DNA from: Chloroflexota bacterium
Lineage (GTDB): Bacteria > Chloroflexota > Anaerolineae > UBA4142
NCBI GenBank assembly: GCA_016865935.1
Contig: VGOB01000024.1
Span: 1 to 36,275 of the forward strand
Direction: 5' to 3'
Length of the DNA: 36,275 bases
Part shown: positions 24,559 through 32,532 of the stretch, piece by piece
Layout: each line of letters begins with the position of its first letter
Position numbering within the stretch: the stretch's first letter is position 1
The notes under the pieces: generated by a model
Database searches by the model: none
Told to the model about the DNA's origin: nothing
The model's input: only the letters and a program-made list of their open reading frames with translations
Program-made: the position numbers and the translations under genes

Positions 24559-25107
24559 TCAAATCATGCGTTCGAGCGCATTCAGGTGCGCGTGAATCTG
24601 CTGCGCGTCCAGCGCAAATTCTGGCGCGCGCGTCAGCATTGCCTGCGCCAGTTGGATCAACCGCTGCAACTCGATCCGTTTGTGTTGGAGGAGAAAGACC
24701 ACATCCTCCAAATCCGACTCAAAGCCGCGTTCGATTTTGCTTAACGCGATGCTGTACAGATCGAAAACGTAAACAGTCAATTTGCCGAATTGCCCAATCT
24801 GGACGTGGCGTCGTTCCGACTCGGACGGCAACGGAAGAAAATCTTGGAACGGGATGGCTTCGACCTCAATCTGCATTTCGACGGCGGCACGCTGAACCAA
24901 CTGCTCCAGTTCGCCCCGCTGGGCTGGCAAATCACTGCCCACATAATCCAGGTCAACGGTAGGACGAGGACTGCCCAGCAGAATGAGCGCACTGCCGCCG
25001 AGCAAGTACAAATTGGTTGGATGTTCGCACAGTTCACCCACTCGCGCCAGAAAAGCGCGAATGTCCGCGTCGCTCAGGTGGCAAGTTGAACGCGAGGGTA
25101 GTTCCAT
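24559..25107 (-). CDS. DUF6036-type nucleotidyltransferase
   Basis: A 182-aa protein from ATG 25107 (MELPSRSTCHLSDADIRAFL); the track start is 55 codons too early and runs through the upstream gene. It shows the minimal nucleotidyltransferase core YLLGGSALILLGSPRPTVDLDYVG: the GGS loop and the D-x-D metal pair. A helical C-terminal half contains SIALSKIERGFESDLEDVVFL, typical of DUF6036/AbiEii-like proteins (K..R....D..D...L). Such enzymes often act in toxin-antitoxin pairs that modify tRNA or a partner protein. It overlaps the preceding gene by 34 bases and lies between brxC and pglX. Confidence 0.78.
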   Translation of the reverse strand: MELPSRSTCHLSDADIRAFLARVGELCEHPTNLYLLGGSALILLGSPRPTVDLDYVGSDLPAQRGELEQLVQRAAVEMQIEVEAIPFQDFLPLPSESERRHVQIGQFGKLTVYVFDLYSIALSKIERGFESDLEDVVFLLQHKRIELQRLIQLAQAMLTRAPEFALDAQQIHAHLNALERMI

Positions 25108-25613
25108 TGCTGCAAAACCTCCCGATGACGAATCAATCGTTCGGCGGCGTGGCGGTAGGTCCCGACCCAGTTGATGGTCAAGCCAGTCAGCGCCGCGTGG
25201 CGTGCGCCGAGCGTACGCAGACTGACACTCACGTCGGCAGAGAGGACAATGCCCAACGCCGCGCTGAACCAATCAGGCAAACGCGGTTGCGCGCCCAATA
25301 CCCGCGCTAGCCGGTCCCGATATTCACGCTGCAAGAGCAGCGCGGCAGTATAGAAGCATTCGCAAGTGACGAGCGGCAAAGCGGATAGCGCTTGCGCGGC
25401 GATCCGCGCGTCATCGGCAAATTCGGGATGGCGCAGAATCAGCGGGACAATCGCCGACCGGAGTCGCGCCTCTGGCGCGCAGGCAAGACCTTGCAGTAGT
25501 TCAACGGGCGTCACCTGCGGATTCCCCACTCCACCGGCGAGAAATAGCACGTCCAACGCATCGAGCGCGCCGACGAGTTCTGCGGGAGCAAGTTGTTTGT
25601 CCATCAATGACAT
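25074..25613 (-). CDS. Unrecognised helical partner of the nucleotidyltransferase
   Basis: I do not recognise this 179-aa protein. It is predicted all-helical, with an N-terminal LAPAELVGALDALDVLFLAGG that resembles a helix-repeat or HTH-like opening, Leu-rich helices, and a C-terminal RHAAERLIRHREVLQQW helix. Start is ATG 25613 with AGGTG seven bases upstream; a second in-frame ATG is at 25604. It overlaps the nucleotidyltransferase gene by 34 bases, so the two are surely co-translated. The pair looks like a toxin-antitoxin or guard module between brxC and pglX, with this protein as likely regulator or neutraliser. That is inference from layout only. Confidence 0.65.
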   Translation of the reverse strand: MSLMDKQLAPAELVGALDALDVLFLAGGVGNPQVTPVELLQGLACAPEARLRSAIVPLILRHPEFADDARIAAQALSALPLVTCECFYTAALLLQREYRDRLARVLGAQPRLPDWFSAALGIVLSADVSVSLRTLGARHAALTGLTINWVGTYRHAAERLIRHREVLQQWNYPRVQLAT

Positions 25614-25629
25614 ATTTTACACCTGCGCA

Positions 25630-28600
25630 TCACTGCAAAATTACGGGTTTCCCATCATCAATCGCTATCATAATCTCAGCGCGCAAGTCGGCGAGGTAGG
25701 CATTGACCTCATCCGATTTGTGCAGCGTCGCTGGGCGCGGATGAATATAGACCGCTTGTGGTTCCAGCAACTTGCCCGCTTGTTCGCGCGCCCGCGCCAC
25801 ACGTGAAGGCAAGCCCGCGATCTTGTCATCCCAGTACTCCAACGACATCGCATCGAGCGTTCGCAAAAGTGCATCACCCGAGCCCACGTTGATTTCCGCA
25901 ATCGGTTCGAGCGTATTGCCCGACAGAATCCGCGCGCGATCGGTTTCACCCAGTTTCTGCCACTCGACGGACGTTTCCAACTCACTCACTTGGCGATTGC
26001 GTTCGTCCACCAAGCGTTGGCGCGCATTTTGAACGGCTTGGCGCAGCGCATTTGTCAGCGCGGTTGTCAACGGCGGCACCGGGTCTGGGTCAGTCAACAA
26101 CGTTCGCCCAAAACGAATCGCTTCGACTTGTGGTTTGATTTCAGCGGCAATCGGCAAAGTGCTCGCGTGCCGCATCAATTCTTGGAGCGTGTCCCAGCGC
26201 GGCTTGCGTTCCGCGATCTGCTTTTGCGCGTTGGTCCATTCCTTGTAATTGTTCAGCAACTCGGCGGACCGATTCGCCGCGGCAACCAATTGCTCATTCC
26301 CGCCAAGCGCACGCAACTGGTCAATGTTCGCGGTAGATGGACGTGGCGGAAGCGGCGGCTCTCCGCCAGCCGCGTTCGCCAGTTCAAGTAATCGCTCCAA
26401 CGCGCTTGCGAGCCCCTCGGATTCATCGCCAGTTTTGCATTGCGCCCCCATCTCGGATAAAAGTTTGCGAACGGCGATCCGTTGCGGGGCAGTGACCGTC
26501 ACGCCTTCGCTGTAGAAATCAATCCCGCCGATCTGGTTTTGCGGAATCTGTTTCAACGCGACAGGTTGTCCGTTCTTCATCACGCGCACAAATCCACCTG
26601 CGACGAGAACGAAGAGCGACGCATCCACTGCATCCTGGGGCCAGCCGTATCCTTCACCGGTAAATTGTTTGCGAATTTCCGTTCCTTTTTTGCCTGCGCC
26701 GCCAATGAACGTGCGAATTTCTTGGCAAGTGAAATACTTGTCCGCATCCCCGTTGTAACCGATTGCCGACAAGGCATCCGCTGCGCCTTCACTCGCGCGC
26801 TTGAGCACCGTGCCCCAGTTAGAAAAATCGGCGAACTTGAATTTGGGGAACAGGCGCACGAGCGCGGCATCCACTGCACTCTTGACCGATTCGATAATAT
26901 TCCCCTCGATAACCTCATTCCCGCCGCCTTGAAACACTTTGGCATTGTTGATCCCGCCGAGTACCAAACCGTCGAGTTGGCTCTTTTCAATCGTGCGGCG
27001 CGATTCCATCGCCGCGCGCGCTTCGACTCCGCCGGGTGTTGTCGGAGTGGGACGTTGATCAATCGTCTCTTGCGCGGCGGCAAAACGCGCCAGCGCATTC
27101 TTGAGTTGGTCCGCTTCCCAACGCGGCAAAAAGACATAGACGATGGGACTCTCCTGCCCGGCGGCAATCGCTTCATCGCGCACCGCTTTTTCCGAGACTG
27201 ACCACTCGTCGCGCACCCAGACTGGGACCGTGCCGCTATTTTTCTGCGGAGTGACGTTTCCGAAAATCAATTCGAATCGGCGCGGCGTTTTGCTCGCGCC
27301 TTGCGTCAACGTGATGCCTTTGAGCAACACACCCAGCGCGTTGCGAAACGCGGTCGCGCGATCGCTCGCGAGGCGCGTGTCGTCCGCCAAAAGTCGGGCC
27401 AGGCGTTTCCGAAAGTCGCCTTCCCATTCCGCGCTTTCGCGCGTTTGCAAACGATATTCGTCGCCGACGAGCATCACAGTGCCGTCGTCTGCAAGTGATT
27501 GAAGCAGCGACGGGATACGCTGGCGCAAATCAGAACTGCCTGCCGGAAGATTCTCGACCAGGAGATCGGCGAGTGTGTCCGCCGTTGCTTTAACGCCGGT
27601 CTGCGCGATGCCTTCGCTCGGCAATTTGCCAATTAGAAAAATCAGCGCGCCCAAACGCGAGCGGAGTTTGCCGTCGGGCGTGCCATCGTCTTGCCGGGCA
27701 ATCATCGTCGCGATGTCACGTAAAAGCACGCCGCTTTGGAGCATATCGCCGGAGAGTTGATTGTAAATCAAATCACCAGCGACGACCGTGCCCAAAGACT
27801 CGTTCGCAATACCGCGATTCGCTTCATGCACGATCCGAAGTTGCGTGCGTAGTTGTCCCGCCATCCCCGCATTATCCACCGCGCGCAGAACGCGTTCCCA
27901 AAAACGCCGGCGCGTCGGCAAGAGCGGATAATCCGATACCAGTTCGCGCGAGTCGGTTGGTTCAGGGCCAATCTTCGTCCCGACCAAGTGCCGCTCGATT
28001 TCGCCGCTCATCGTGTCGAGCATCTCTTTCAGTGCGGCGACCTGGGTTTGCTTTTTGCGAAGCACCACCTCACGCACCACGCGCTCAACATCCGTATCCG
28101 AAAGCATGACCGAAACGGTGAAACGTCCCTGTAATTTCTGCAATTGCGGTGTCGCTTGCAAAGCCGCTTGCCCCGTTGCCACAAACAACAGGCGACTGCC
28201 GAATCGCGAGGAACATGCCTCGACCACATTCTGCACGGCAAGCGTGCGCGCCGGGTCTTCGCCCATAAACTGCTGGAGTTCGTCAAAGACGAGAAGCGTG
28301 CAAGGCAATTTGTCGGCAGATGCAGATTTCAATCTGAGCACATCCTCCATCGTCTTGAACAATTCGTCGTCTGAAACATCATCGCGATTTGCGAATTGTT
28401 CTTTGAGCAAACTACGCGCTGCGGCTGGCGTAGATGCAAAACCTGGGAACGCTTTGAGCAGAGCATTCGTTACAACCGGCGAGACGTAAAGTTCGTAGAG
28501 TTCATTATTGAGATCTTGACCTTGTTGTTCAACCTCGCGCTTGAACACTTCATAATATCCGTTCTTCATCAGCCAAATTACAAACGTCGCTGGTGCGTAC

Positions 28601-29091
28601 TTCTCAGGCAGGCCCGCGCTTTTGAAGAGAATGCCGAGCAGCGCCAATCGCACGTTGTTCCCTGCCGCTGCACCCAACGTGCCGCCCGCAGACCAAAGTC
28701 CGCCCAGTCGTTTGCCGGCGGTGCTGATCTCTTTGAACAAGTCGTTAATATCATTGGGCAGTTTGACAATACTGCGTGCACGCGCGCCATCTGGAAATTC
28801 GATGTCGCGCCAGAGGTATTCCAAGACGCGTGCCAAATGAGATTTACCACTGCCGTAAAAACCGCTAATCCAAACGGCAGGCTGTTCTGGCTTGTCCAAG
28901 TTGGAGAGATAGGTCGACAGAATGCGCTCTAGTCCGCGCCGATACTCGCCCTCACAGACAAAGAACTCGAGTTCGTAACGCAACACAGCCCATTCTTCTG
29001 GCGAATGGGGATCGAGGATTTTCGCAACGCCGTCATTTGGAATAGTGAAGGTTGTCGGATCGCGGAAAAAGACCTCTCGATTCAGTGTCAT
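25630..29091 (-). CDS. brxC: BREX protein BrxC (P-loop ATPase)
   Basis: BrxC is the large DNA-dependent ATPase of BREX, related to the Orc/AAA class. It has 1153 aa. Near the N-terminus is Walker A WISGFYGSGKSHLARVLEY (about 75-90), and LLVFDELQQFMGE (about 266-278) is Walker B with catalytic Glu. A sensor-like LLFVATGQAAL follows. The C-terminal half is mixed helical with a coiled region. The start ATG at 29091 overlaps the brxB stop (ATGA). Length, order and neighbours match type 1 BREX. No insertion or frame break is seen. Confidence 0.95.
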   Translation of the reverse strand: MTLNREVFFRDPTTFTIPNDGVAKILDPHSPEEWAVLRYELEFFVCEGEYRRGLERILSTYLSNLDKPEQPAVWISGFYGSGKSHLARVLEYLWRDIEFPDGARARSIVKLPNDINDLFKEISTAGKRLGGLWSAGGTLGAAAGNNVRLALLGILFKSAGLPEKYAPATFVIWLMKNGYYEVFKREVEQQGQDLNNELYELYVSPVVTNALLKAFPGFASTPAAARSLLKEQFANRDDVSDDELFKTMEDVLRLKSASADKLPCTLLVFDELQQFMGEDPARTLAVQNVVEACSSRFGSRLLFVATGQAALQATPQLQKLQGRFTVSVMLSDTDVERVVREVVLRKKQTQVAALKEMLDTMSGEIERHLVGTKIGPEPTDSRELVSDYPLLPTRRRFWERVLRAVDNAGMAGQLRTQLRIVHEANRGIANESLGTVVAGDLIYNQLSGDMLQSGVLLRDIATMIARQDDGTPDGKLRSRLGALIFLIGKLPSEGIAQTGVKATADTLADLLVENLPAGSSDLRQRIPSLLQSLADDGTVMLVGDEYRLQTRESAEWEGDFRKRLARLLADDTRLASDRATAFRNALGVLLKGITLTQGASKTPRRFELIFGNVTPQKNSGTVPVWVRDEWSVSEKAVRDEAIAAGQESPIVYVFLPRWEADQLKNALARFAAAQETIDQRPTPTTPGGVEARAAMESRRTIEKSQLDGLVLGGINNAKVFQGGGNEVIEGNIIESVKSAVDAALVRLFPKFKFADFSNWGTVLKRASEGAADALSAIGYNGDADKYFTCQEIRTFIGGAGKKGTEIRKQFTGEGYGWPQDAVDASLFVLVAGGFVRVMKNGQPVALKQIPQNQIGGIDFYSEGVTVTAPQRIAVRKLLSEMGAQCKTGDESEGLASALERLLELANAAGGEPPLPPRPSTANIDQLRALGGNEQLVAAANRSAELLNNYKEWTNAQKQIAERKPRWDTLQELMRHASTLPIAAEIKPQVEAIRFGRTLLTDPDPVPPLTTALTNALRQAVQNARQRLVDERNRQVSELETSVEWQKLGETDRARILSGNTLEPIAEINVGSGDALLRTLDAMSLEYWDDKIAGLPSRVARAREQAGKLLEPQAVYIHPRPATLHKSDEVNAYLADLRAEIMIAIDDGKPVILQ

Positions 29092-29648
29092 TTCTTGCTA
29101 CTCCTATCTTTGGCAGTGATGGCGATAGCTAAATAGTTCCAACCATCGCGCGCGTCAAGCAGGCGATAGTTCGATCCTTCATGCCGACCGGGGAAAAAGC
29201 CGAGCAATCGTCCGCGCACAAACGGAGCGACCGTTTCAAACAGCACCGATGCGCGGGTGAGACCGAACAAAGAACCGATGCCAAGCACGGCAACAACGGC
29301 ATCCTCTCCTACCTCAGGGGAGGTCAGCGTATCTTGGACTAGTTTTGCGGCATAGCCCGCAAAGCCCTGAAGCGCAAGTTCCATATCTTCGGGTTGCTCA
29401 AAGTACGCTTCGCGGTACTTGTGCTGCGACATCCATTTGGCAAAAGCGTCAGTCAGATCAACCAATGCCCACGCGTGTCCAGCATTTCGCGTGGCAACCT
29501 CAAAGTCGTGAATTCGCAAACGCACTCGCCGTTCTTGGCTTGGCTCATAGATGGCAAACCAAACTTTTTGCGCCCCAGCCAGCGTGCGATCCCAGGGCAA
29601 CCGTGCAACGTCTTCGTACTCGTGGATCAAATCATCAATCTCGCTCAC
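29088..29648 (-). CDS. brxB: BREX protein BrxB (DUF1788)
   Basis: A 186-aa protein of the BrxB/DUF1788 family: SEIDDLIHEYEDVARLPWDRTLAGAQKVWF, then a conserved middle region, AVVAVLGIGSLFGLTRASVLFETVAPFVRGRLLGFFPG, and the closing YRLLDARDGWNYLAIAI. Members are small structural BREX components without a known enzyme activity. Start is GTG at 29648 with AAAGGAG ten bases upstream. It overlaps brxC by 4 bases and follows brxA after 64 bases. Confidence 0.93.
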   Translation of the reverse strand: MSEIDDLIHEYEDVARLPWDRTLAGAQKVWFAIYEPSQERRVRLRIHDFEVATRNAGHAWALVDLTDAFAKWMSQHKYREAYFEQPEDMELALQGFAGYAAKLVQDTLTSPEVGEDAVVAVLGIGSLFGLTRASVLFETVAPFVRGRLLGFFPGRHEGSNYRLLDARDGWNYLAIAITAKDRSSKK

Positions 29649-29712
29649 AGTTTAGAAACTCCTTTGTTCCAGGTAGCAAACGAAGGCACATGGTCACTTG
29701 CGAAGAACGCGG

Positions 29713-30510
29713 CTAGATTGGAAGTGTGGATTGCCGACCGCGCAACAAATAACGAAACCCTACCTCAGTAATTCCACCGGCGTGACGGTAGTCAATCCAT
29801 CCGCGTTGCGCTGCGACCAATGCGAGATCGTAAAGCGTGTGAATGGGCGCATCGAGCAGTTGGCACCAAAGCGTCTGGAACAGTGCTTCGCCTCGCACAC
29901 TGCAGAGGAAACCTAGGAACAGCGCGTATGCTAAACTCGCCGGCGTGACGTGGGCTTGAGCACGAATCTTGCGCAAGCGTCCTTGCAGATGACCCGACTG
30001 TTGCCATGATGACGCGGTGCGTCTGCCGATACCTGCGAGCACTCCAGGACTGTAGCGATTCGGGAAAGATTTGTGGACCGCGTCGGCAAACATATGCGAA
30101 GTAACATCTTTACCAACAGGAGTTGCCAAAATCAGGTCTGCGGTCGCGCGTAAGAGCGGATCCCGCGCCGTCGCGCAGAGCATCGCGAGCATTGGCTGAG
30201 ACTGCACATCGTCATCCCACATCTCCCGCAAAACGCGAAAAAGGTTGGTTTGCAGGTTCAGCGCGTAGAACTCTCGCAAGCGGCGAAAAGATTCCTTGCG
30301 CGCGGCGGTCGTCTTCTTCATCAGCGTATTTTGATCGAGGACCGCTGTCCGATACTCTTCCAAGTTCGCCGAGACAGGGCACGCCGAAAGCAACTGCCGC
30401 AATTCAGCCAACATAATCGTACGACTGCCATGCGAACCTATGGGGTCGTTGACGAAGCCTAATCTGATTGCTTCATTGGGAACACGCAACAACTTCACAC
30501 CTATACTCAA
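29713..30510 (-). CDS. brxA: BREX protein BrxA (DUF1819)
   Basis: BrxA is a small helical DNA-binding BREX component. The 265-aa product is at the long end for the family and has TVLDQNTLMKKTTAARKESFRRLREFYAL, LLRATADLILATPVGKDVTSHMF and the winged-helix-like end GWIDYRHAGGITEVGF. The start is uncertain: the track uses TTG 30510 with GAGGT 12 bases away, and in-frame GTG 30498 is also possible. It is the first gene of the BREX operon, which then runs brxA-brxB-brxC-(partner-nucleotidyltransferase)-pglX-(ATPase-MAD4-like)-pglZ-brxL. Confidence 0.88.
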   Translation of the reverse strand: MSIGVKLLRVPNEAIRLGFVNDPIGSHGSRTIMLAELRQLLSACPVSANLEEYRTAVLDQNTLMKKTTAARKESFRRLREFYALNLQTNLFRVLREMWDDDVQSQPMLAMLCATARDPLLRATADLILATPVGKDVTSHMFADAVHKSFPNRYSPGVLAGIGRRTASSWQQSGHLQGRLRKIRAQAHVTPASLAYALFLGFLCSVRGEALFQTLWCQLLDAPIHTLYDLALVAAQRGWIDYRHAGGITEVGFRYLLRGRQSTLPI

Positions 30511-30548
30511 CTCAATTCGATTACCTCAACAATCTCAATACCATACGA

Positions 30549-30589
30549 AAAACACAAACGCCCGCCCTGATACTAGACCAAAGCGGGCG
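30549..30589 (-). terminator. Terminator-like hairpin in the brxA leader (possible attenuator)
   Basis: On the minus strand CGCCCGC (30589-30583) pairs with GCGGGCG (30565-30559), followed by TTTGTGTTTTT. It lies between the only good minus-strand promoter seen (30691-30719) and brxA, so most transcripts from that promoter would have to pass it. Confidence 0.6.
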
Positions 30590-30673
30590 AGCATCCTACG
30601 CTCCACATCGCGCCGGGTGGTCATTCACCAGGAGCAGTGCCTCGCGAGTTGTGCAAGAACCACGCGGGAAATT

Positions 30674-30720
30674 TTTTGGTTACATTGCCAATTATACCCG
30701 AAAACCGGTATTTACCAAAA
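30674..30720 (-). promoter_or_regulatory. Probable BREX promoter with flanking inverted repeat
   Basis: On the minus strand TTTGGT (30719-30714) and perfect TATAAT (30696-30691) are 17 bases apart. The -35 box is weak, but it falls in one arm of the inverted repeat TTTTGGT (30674-30680) / ACCAAAA (30714-30720), which brackets the -10 box like an operator. Confidence 0.55.
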
Positions 30721-30735
30721 CGAGCGACCAGACTA

Positions 30736-30764
30736 TTGACAAATGTAGGTTATTCCTGTATAAT
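30736..30764 (+). promoter_or_regulatory. Consensus promoter of the FtsK operon
   Basis: Perfect TTGACA (30736-30741) and perfect TATAAT (30759-30764) are 17 bases apart, about 190 bases before the first gene of the operon. Confidence 0.9.
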
Positions 30765-30788
30765 GGTATATGTAGGTTTATTCTGTTA
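30744..30788. promoter_or_regulatory. Direct-repeat operator over the FtsK-operon promoter
   Basis: TGTAGGTTATTCCTGTA (30744-30760) and TGTAGGTTTATTCTGTTA (30771-30788) repeat with a 27-base period. The first fills the spacer and touches the -10 box; the second covers the expected start of transcription. That placement fits a repressor site, perhaps for the HTH protein encoded in the operon. Confidence 0.6.
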
Positions 30789-30809
30789 ATTGACAGACTA
30801 ACTCAAAAC

Positions 30810-30930
30810 GCGGTCGGCTGGCGCTTGCGACACCAACCGACCGCTCACCCCCGAACGTGCGTGACCACGTCGGAAGGCTGCGCCGATTGTAACACAACTT
30901 GCCTTCCCTCACAAACGCCAGGGGAGGCAA
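30810..30930 (+). other. Structured 5' leader with three hairpins
   Basis: GCGGTCGG (30810-30817) pairs with CCGACCGC (30837-30844), ACGTG (30855-30859) with CACGT (30866-30870), and TTGCCTTCCCT (30899-30909) with AGGGGAGGCAA (30920-30930; 11 bp with one G-U). The last stem ends 8 bases before the GGAGG of the first gene. No known riboswitch class is recognised. Confidence 0.55.
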
Positions 30931-30950
30931 ACCTATTTGGAGGCGCAGCG

Positions 30951-31406
30951 ATGATTACCTACCACCACGACAACACGGTGACCATTCGGGGCTACAGCCG
31001 GACGCCGGTCAAACTGACATTCCGCGCGTGGCTGAACGTCACCGACAAAGCCGTCGCCGCGGTTGAAGACGCGATGCAACGCGGCGTCAAGATCGAACGC
31101 GACGCGACGGAGAACGAACTGAACGCCAAGCGTTGGCTTTTCGCATGCTGGGAACACCAGGTTCGCACTGCCGAGAGCGCGCCGAAACTCAGTGCGCTGC
31201 TCGCCGATTGGAAAACGCGGCGTCATCTATTCGACATCGCGCCTGACCCGTCGCGCATTATTCGCTGTCAATGCTGCAACATTCCGCTCCGCGATCCAGT
31301 GTCCAAACTGCTCGGCGTCGGTCCGGTATGTCGCACTGGCGGGAAGAAACAGCAACCACGATCGGCGCGCTCGGCGCTCCAAATCGCGCAAGGGGTGACA
31401 GCATGA
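30951..31406 (+). CDS. DUF6011-like zinc-ribbon protein
   Basis: A 151-aa protein starting at ATG 30951 with GGAGG 7 bases upstream; the longer track ORF reads through the leader. The N-terminal half (MITYHHDNTVTIRGYSRTP) is unrecognised. The C-terminal third has the zinc-binding pattern CQCCNIPLRDPVSKLLGVGPVC, as in DUF6011: four cysteines with LxDPxS and GxGPxC. Such domains are common in phage and plasmid proteins of unknown role. First gene of an operon of six; its stop overlaps the next start (ATGA). Confidence 0.75.
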   Translation: MITYHHDNTVTIRGYSRTPVKLTFRAWLNVTDKAVAAVEDAMQRGVKIERDATENELNAKRWLFACWEHQVRTAESAPKLSALLADWKTRRHLFDIAPDPSRIIRCQCCNIPLRDPVSKLLGVGPVCRTGGKKQQPRSARSALQIAQGVTA

Positions 31407-32017
31407 TCGCACTGACAGACCAGCGGCGCGCGTTCTTGCGCGAGATCGGACGACGCGGCGGATTGAAACGCGCGCAAGCGTTCACGTCGGAATATCAGCG
31501 CGCGGCGCGCGCGTGCGTGCGCCACGAGTCGAACGTCGCGAACGGGCGCAAGGGCGGCATCGCCTACGTGCAAAAGTACGGCAAGCGCAAACTCGTCGAG
31601 CAGGCGCGCCAGTATCGGCTCGCACATCCATCGGAGTTGGAGCGGATCGTCGCCGACGCGTTGGATGCAATCGGTGCGACAGATTTTGAACGCGAGGCGT
31701 ACGTCTTCCCCAAGTCGCGCGTGCATCACATCACCGGCGATTTTGTTTTCCGCTGCGCGCACAAGATTGTCTACGCCGACGGCGCGGCGTGGCATTGCGG
31801 CAAAGAACTGCATCCCTCTCTCGCCGAGTGTGCGGATCGTGCGATGCGGGATGAGCGATACGACAATTATTTGCGCGCGCGCGGTTGGAGTGTGTTGCGG
31901 TTGAGCGAGTCAGAAATCAAAGCGCACGCGCGCGGCGATGACGGCGCGATGCTCACCCAGTTGCGCGCGTTCGTTCGCGCCGACGGTTCGCCCGCGCTCT
32001 CGCCACAGCGTTTGTAA
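31403..32017 (+). CDS. Putative PD-(D/E)XK nuclease, Vsr/DUF559-like
   Basis: A 204-aa protein from ATG 31403, overlapping the previous stop. The N-terminal part is basic with a GG-K motif typical of short DNA-binding repeats (GRRGGLKRAQAF, ANGRKGGIAYVQKYG). The C-terminal half fits the Vsr/DUF559 endonuclease fold: HPSELERIVADALD, HHITGDFVFRC with the Asp, IVYADGAAWH in the place of the usual ExDGxxWH, and DERYDNYLRARGWSVLRLSESEI, the classic RD..L...GW.VLR.wE.ei ending. The catalytic assignment is by pattern only. A nuclease in an FtsK operon could nick or cut DNA for transfer, or act in defence. Confidence 0.65.
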   Translation: MIALTDQRRAFLREIGRRGGLKRAQAFTSEYQRAARACVRHESNVANGRKGGIAYVQKYGKRKLVEQARQYRLAHPSELERIVADALDAIGATDFEREAYVFPKSRVHHITGDFVFRCAHKIVYADGAAWHCGKELHPSLAECADRAMRDERYDNYLRARGWSVLRLSESEIKAHARGDDGAMLTQLRAFVRADGSPALSPQRL

Positions 32018-32163
32018 GAGCGCAAAACGGCTCCAAGGTATTACGAGACCTTGCTCTGAGTTTACCCTGCCCTTCCCCACTTTACGTGTGGGGAATACCT
32101 GGCGGAAAAGCGCGCGTGCCGGCGGAACTCACGTTCACCGGCAGTGCCAAAAAGGCGGACATT
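32018..32163. other. Intergenic segment with three small hairpins
   Basis: AAGGT..ACCTT, the strong TTCCCCAC-TTTACGT-GTGGGGAA, and TGCCGGCGGAAC..GTTCACCGGCA follow one another between the nuclease and HTH genes. There are no U-tracts, so these look like processing or regulatory structures rather than terminators. This is the only real gap in the operon. Confidence 0.45.
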
Positions 32164-32532
32164 ATGCTGAACGGAACCTACCTCAAAAAATGGCGCAAGG
32201 CGCGCCACTTGTCGGCGCGCGAACTCGGGATCGCGTTGGGGTATCGCGGGCGCGAGTATATCAAGAAACTGGAGGGCGGCTATTTCCCGATTACGCCCAG
32301 GTTCGCGGCGCGCTTTGAGACGTTCAAGAACCAAACCCAGGCGCGCGAGTATCGCGAACGGAAAATCGAAACCCAGTACCCGCTTCCACCGCGCATCAAA
32401 ATCCTGGCGCGTCCGAAGCGATGTGCGATTTGTCGCGAATGGTTCATTTTTCGGAACGCGAGCGATCGCGTGTGCACGAATCGCAAATGCCGCCGGACCT
32501 ATCGCGCGCGGCACGACCAGGTGAAACGATGA
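32164..32532 (+). CDS. HTH protein with C-terminal zinc ribbon
   Basis: A 122-aa protein starting at ATG 32164 (MLNGTYLKKWRKARHLSARELG); the site GGCGG is five bases upstream. Residues 4-45 are an XRE-like helix-turn-helix (LSARELGIALGYRGREYIKKLEGG). The end has two Cys pairs, CAICREWF and CTNRKC, forming a zinc ribbon with a basic tail. It is a likely DNA-binding regulator of its own operon or of the adjacent BREX genes, and a candidate ligand for the direct repeats at 30744-30788. The stop overlaps the next start (ATGA). Confidence 0.72.
   Translation: MLNGTYLKKWRKARHLSARELGIALGYRGREYIKKLEGGYFPITPRFAARFETFKNQTQAREYRERKIETQYPLPPRIKILARPKRCAICREWFIFRNASDRVCTNRKCRRTYRARHDQVKR

Larger units (their letters stand above)
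30511..30950. promoter_or_regulatory. Divergent regulatory region between BREX and the FtsK operon
   Basis: There is no convincing gene in these 440 bases. From left to right they hold repeated TTGAG units before brxA, a terminator-like hairpin facing brxA, a minus-strand promoter inside a TTTTGGT/ACCAAAA inverted repeat, a consensus plus-strand promoter overlapped by direct repeats, and a structured leader for the plus-strand operon. Each is listed separately. Confidence 0.7.

Noticed and set aside
30468-30950. N-terminal extension of the DUF6011-like ORF in the track
   Set aside because: It would translate the promoter and leader hairpins. The ATG at 30951 has a good GGAGG and sits after the promoter at 30736-30764.
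32065-32100. TTCCCCACTTTACGTGTGGGGAA resembles a type I-E CRISPR repeat
   Set aside because: Only one copy is present, with no spacer array and no cas gene. It is better read as one of three hairpins in the intergenic segment.
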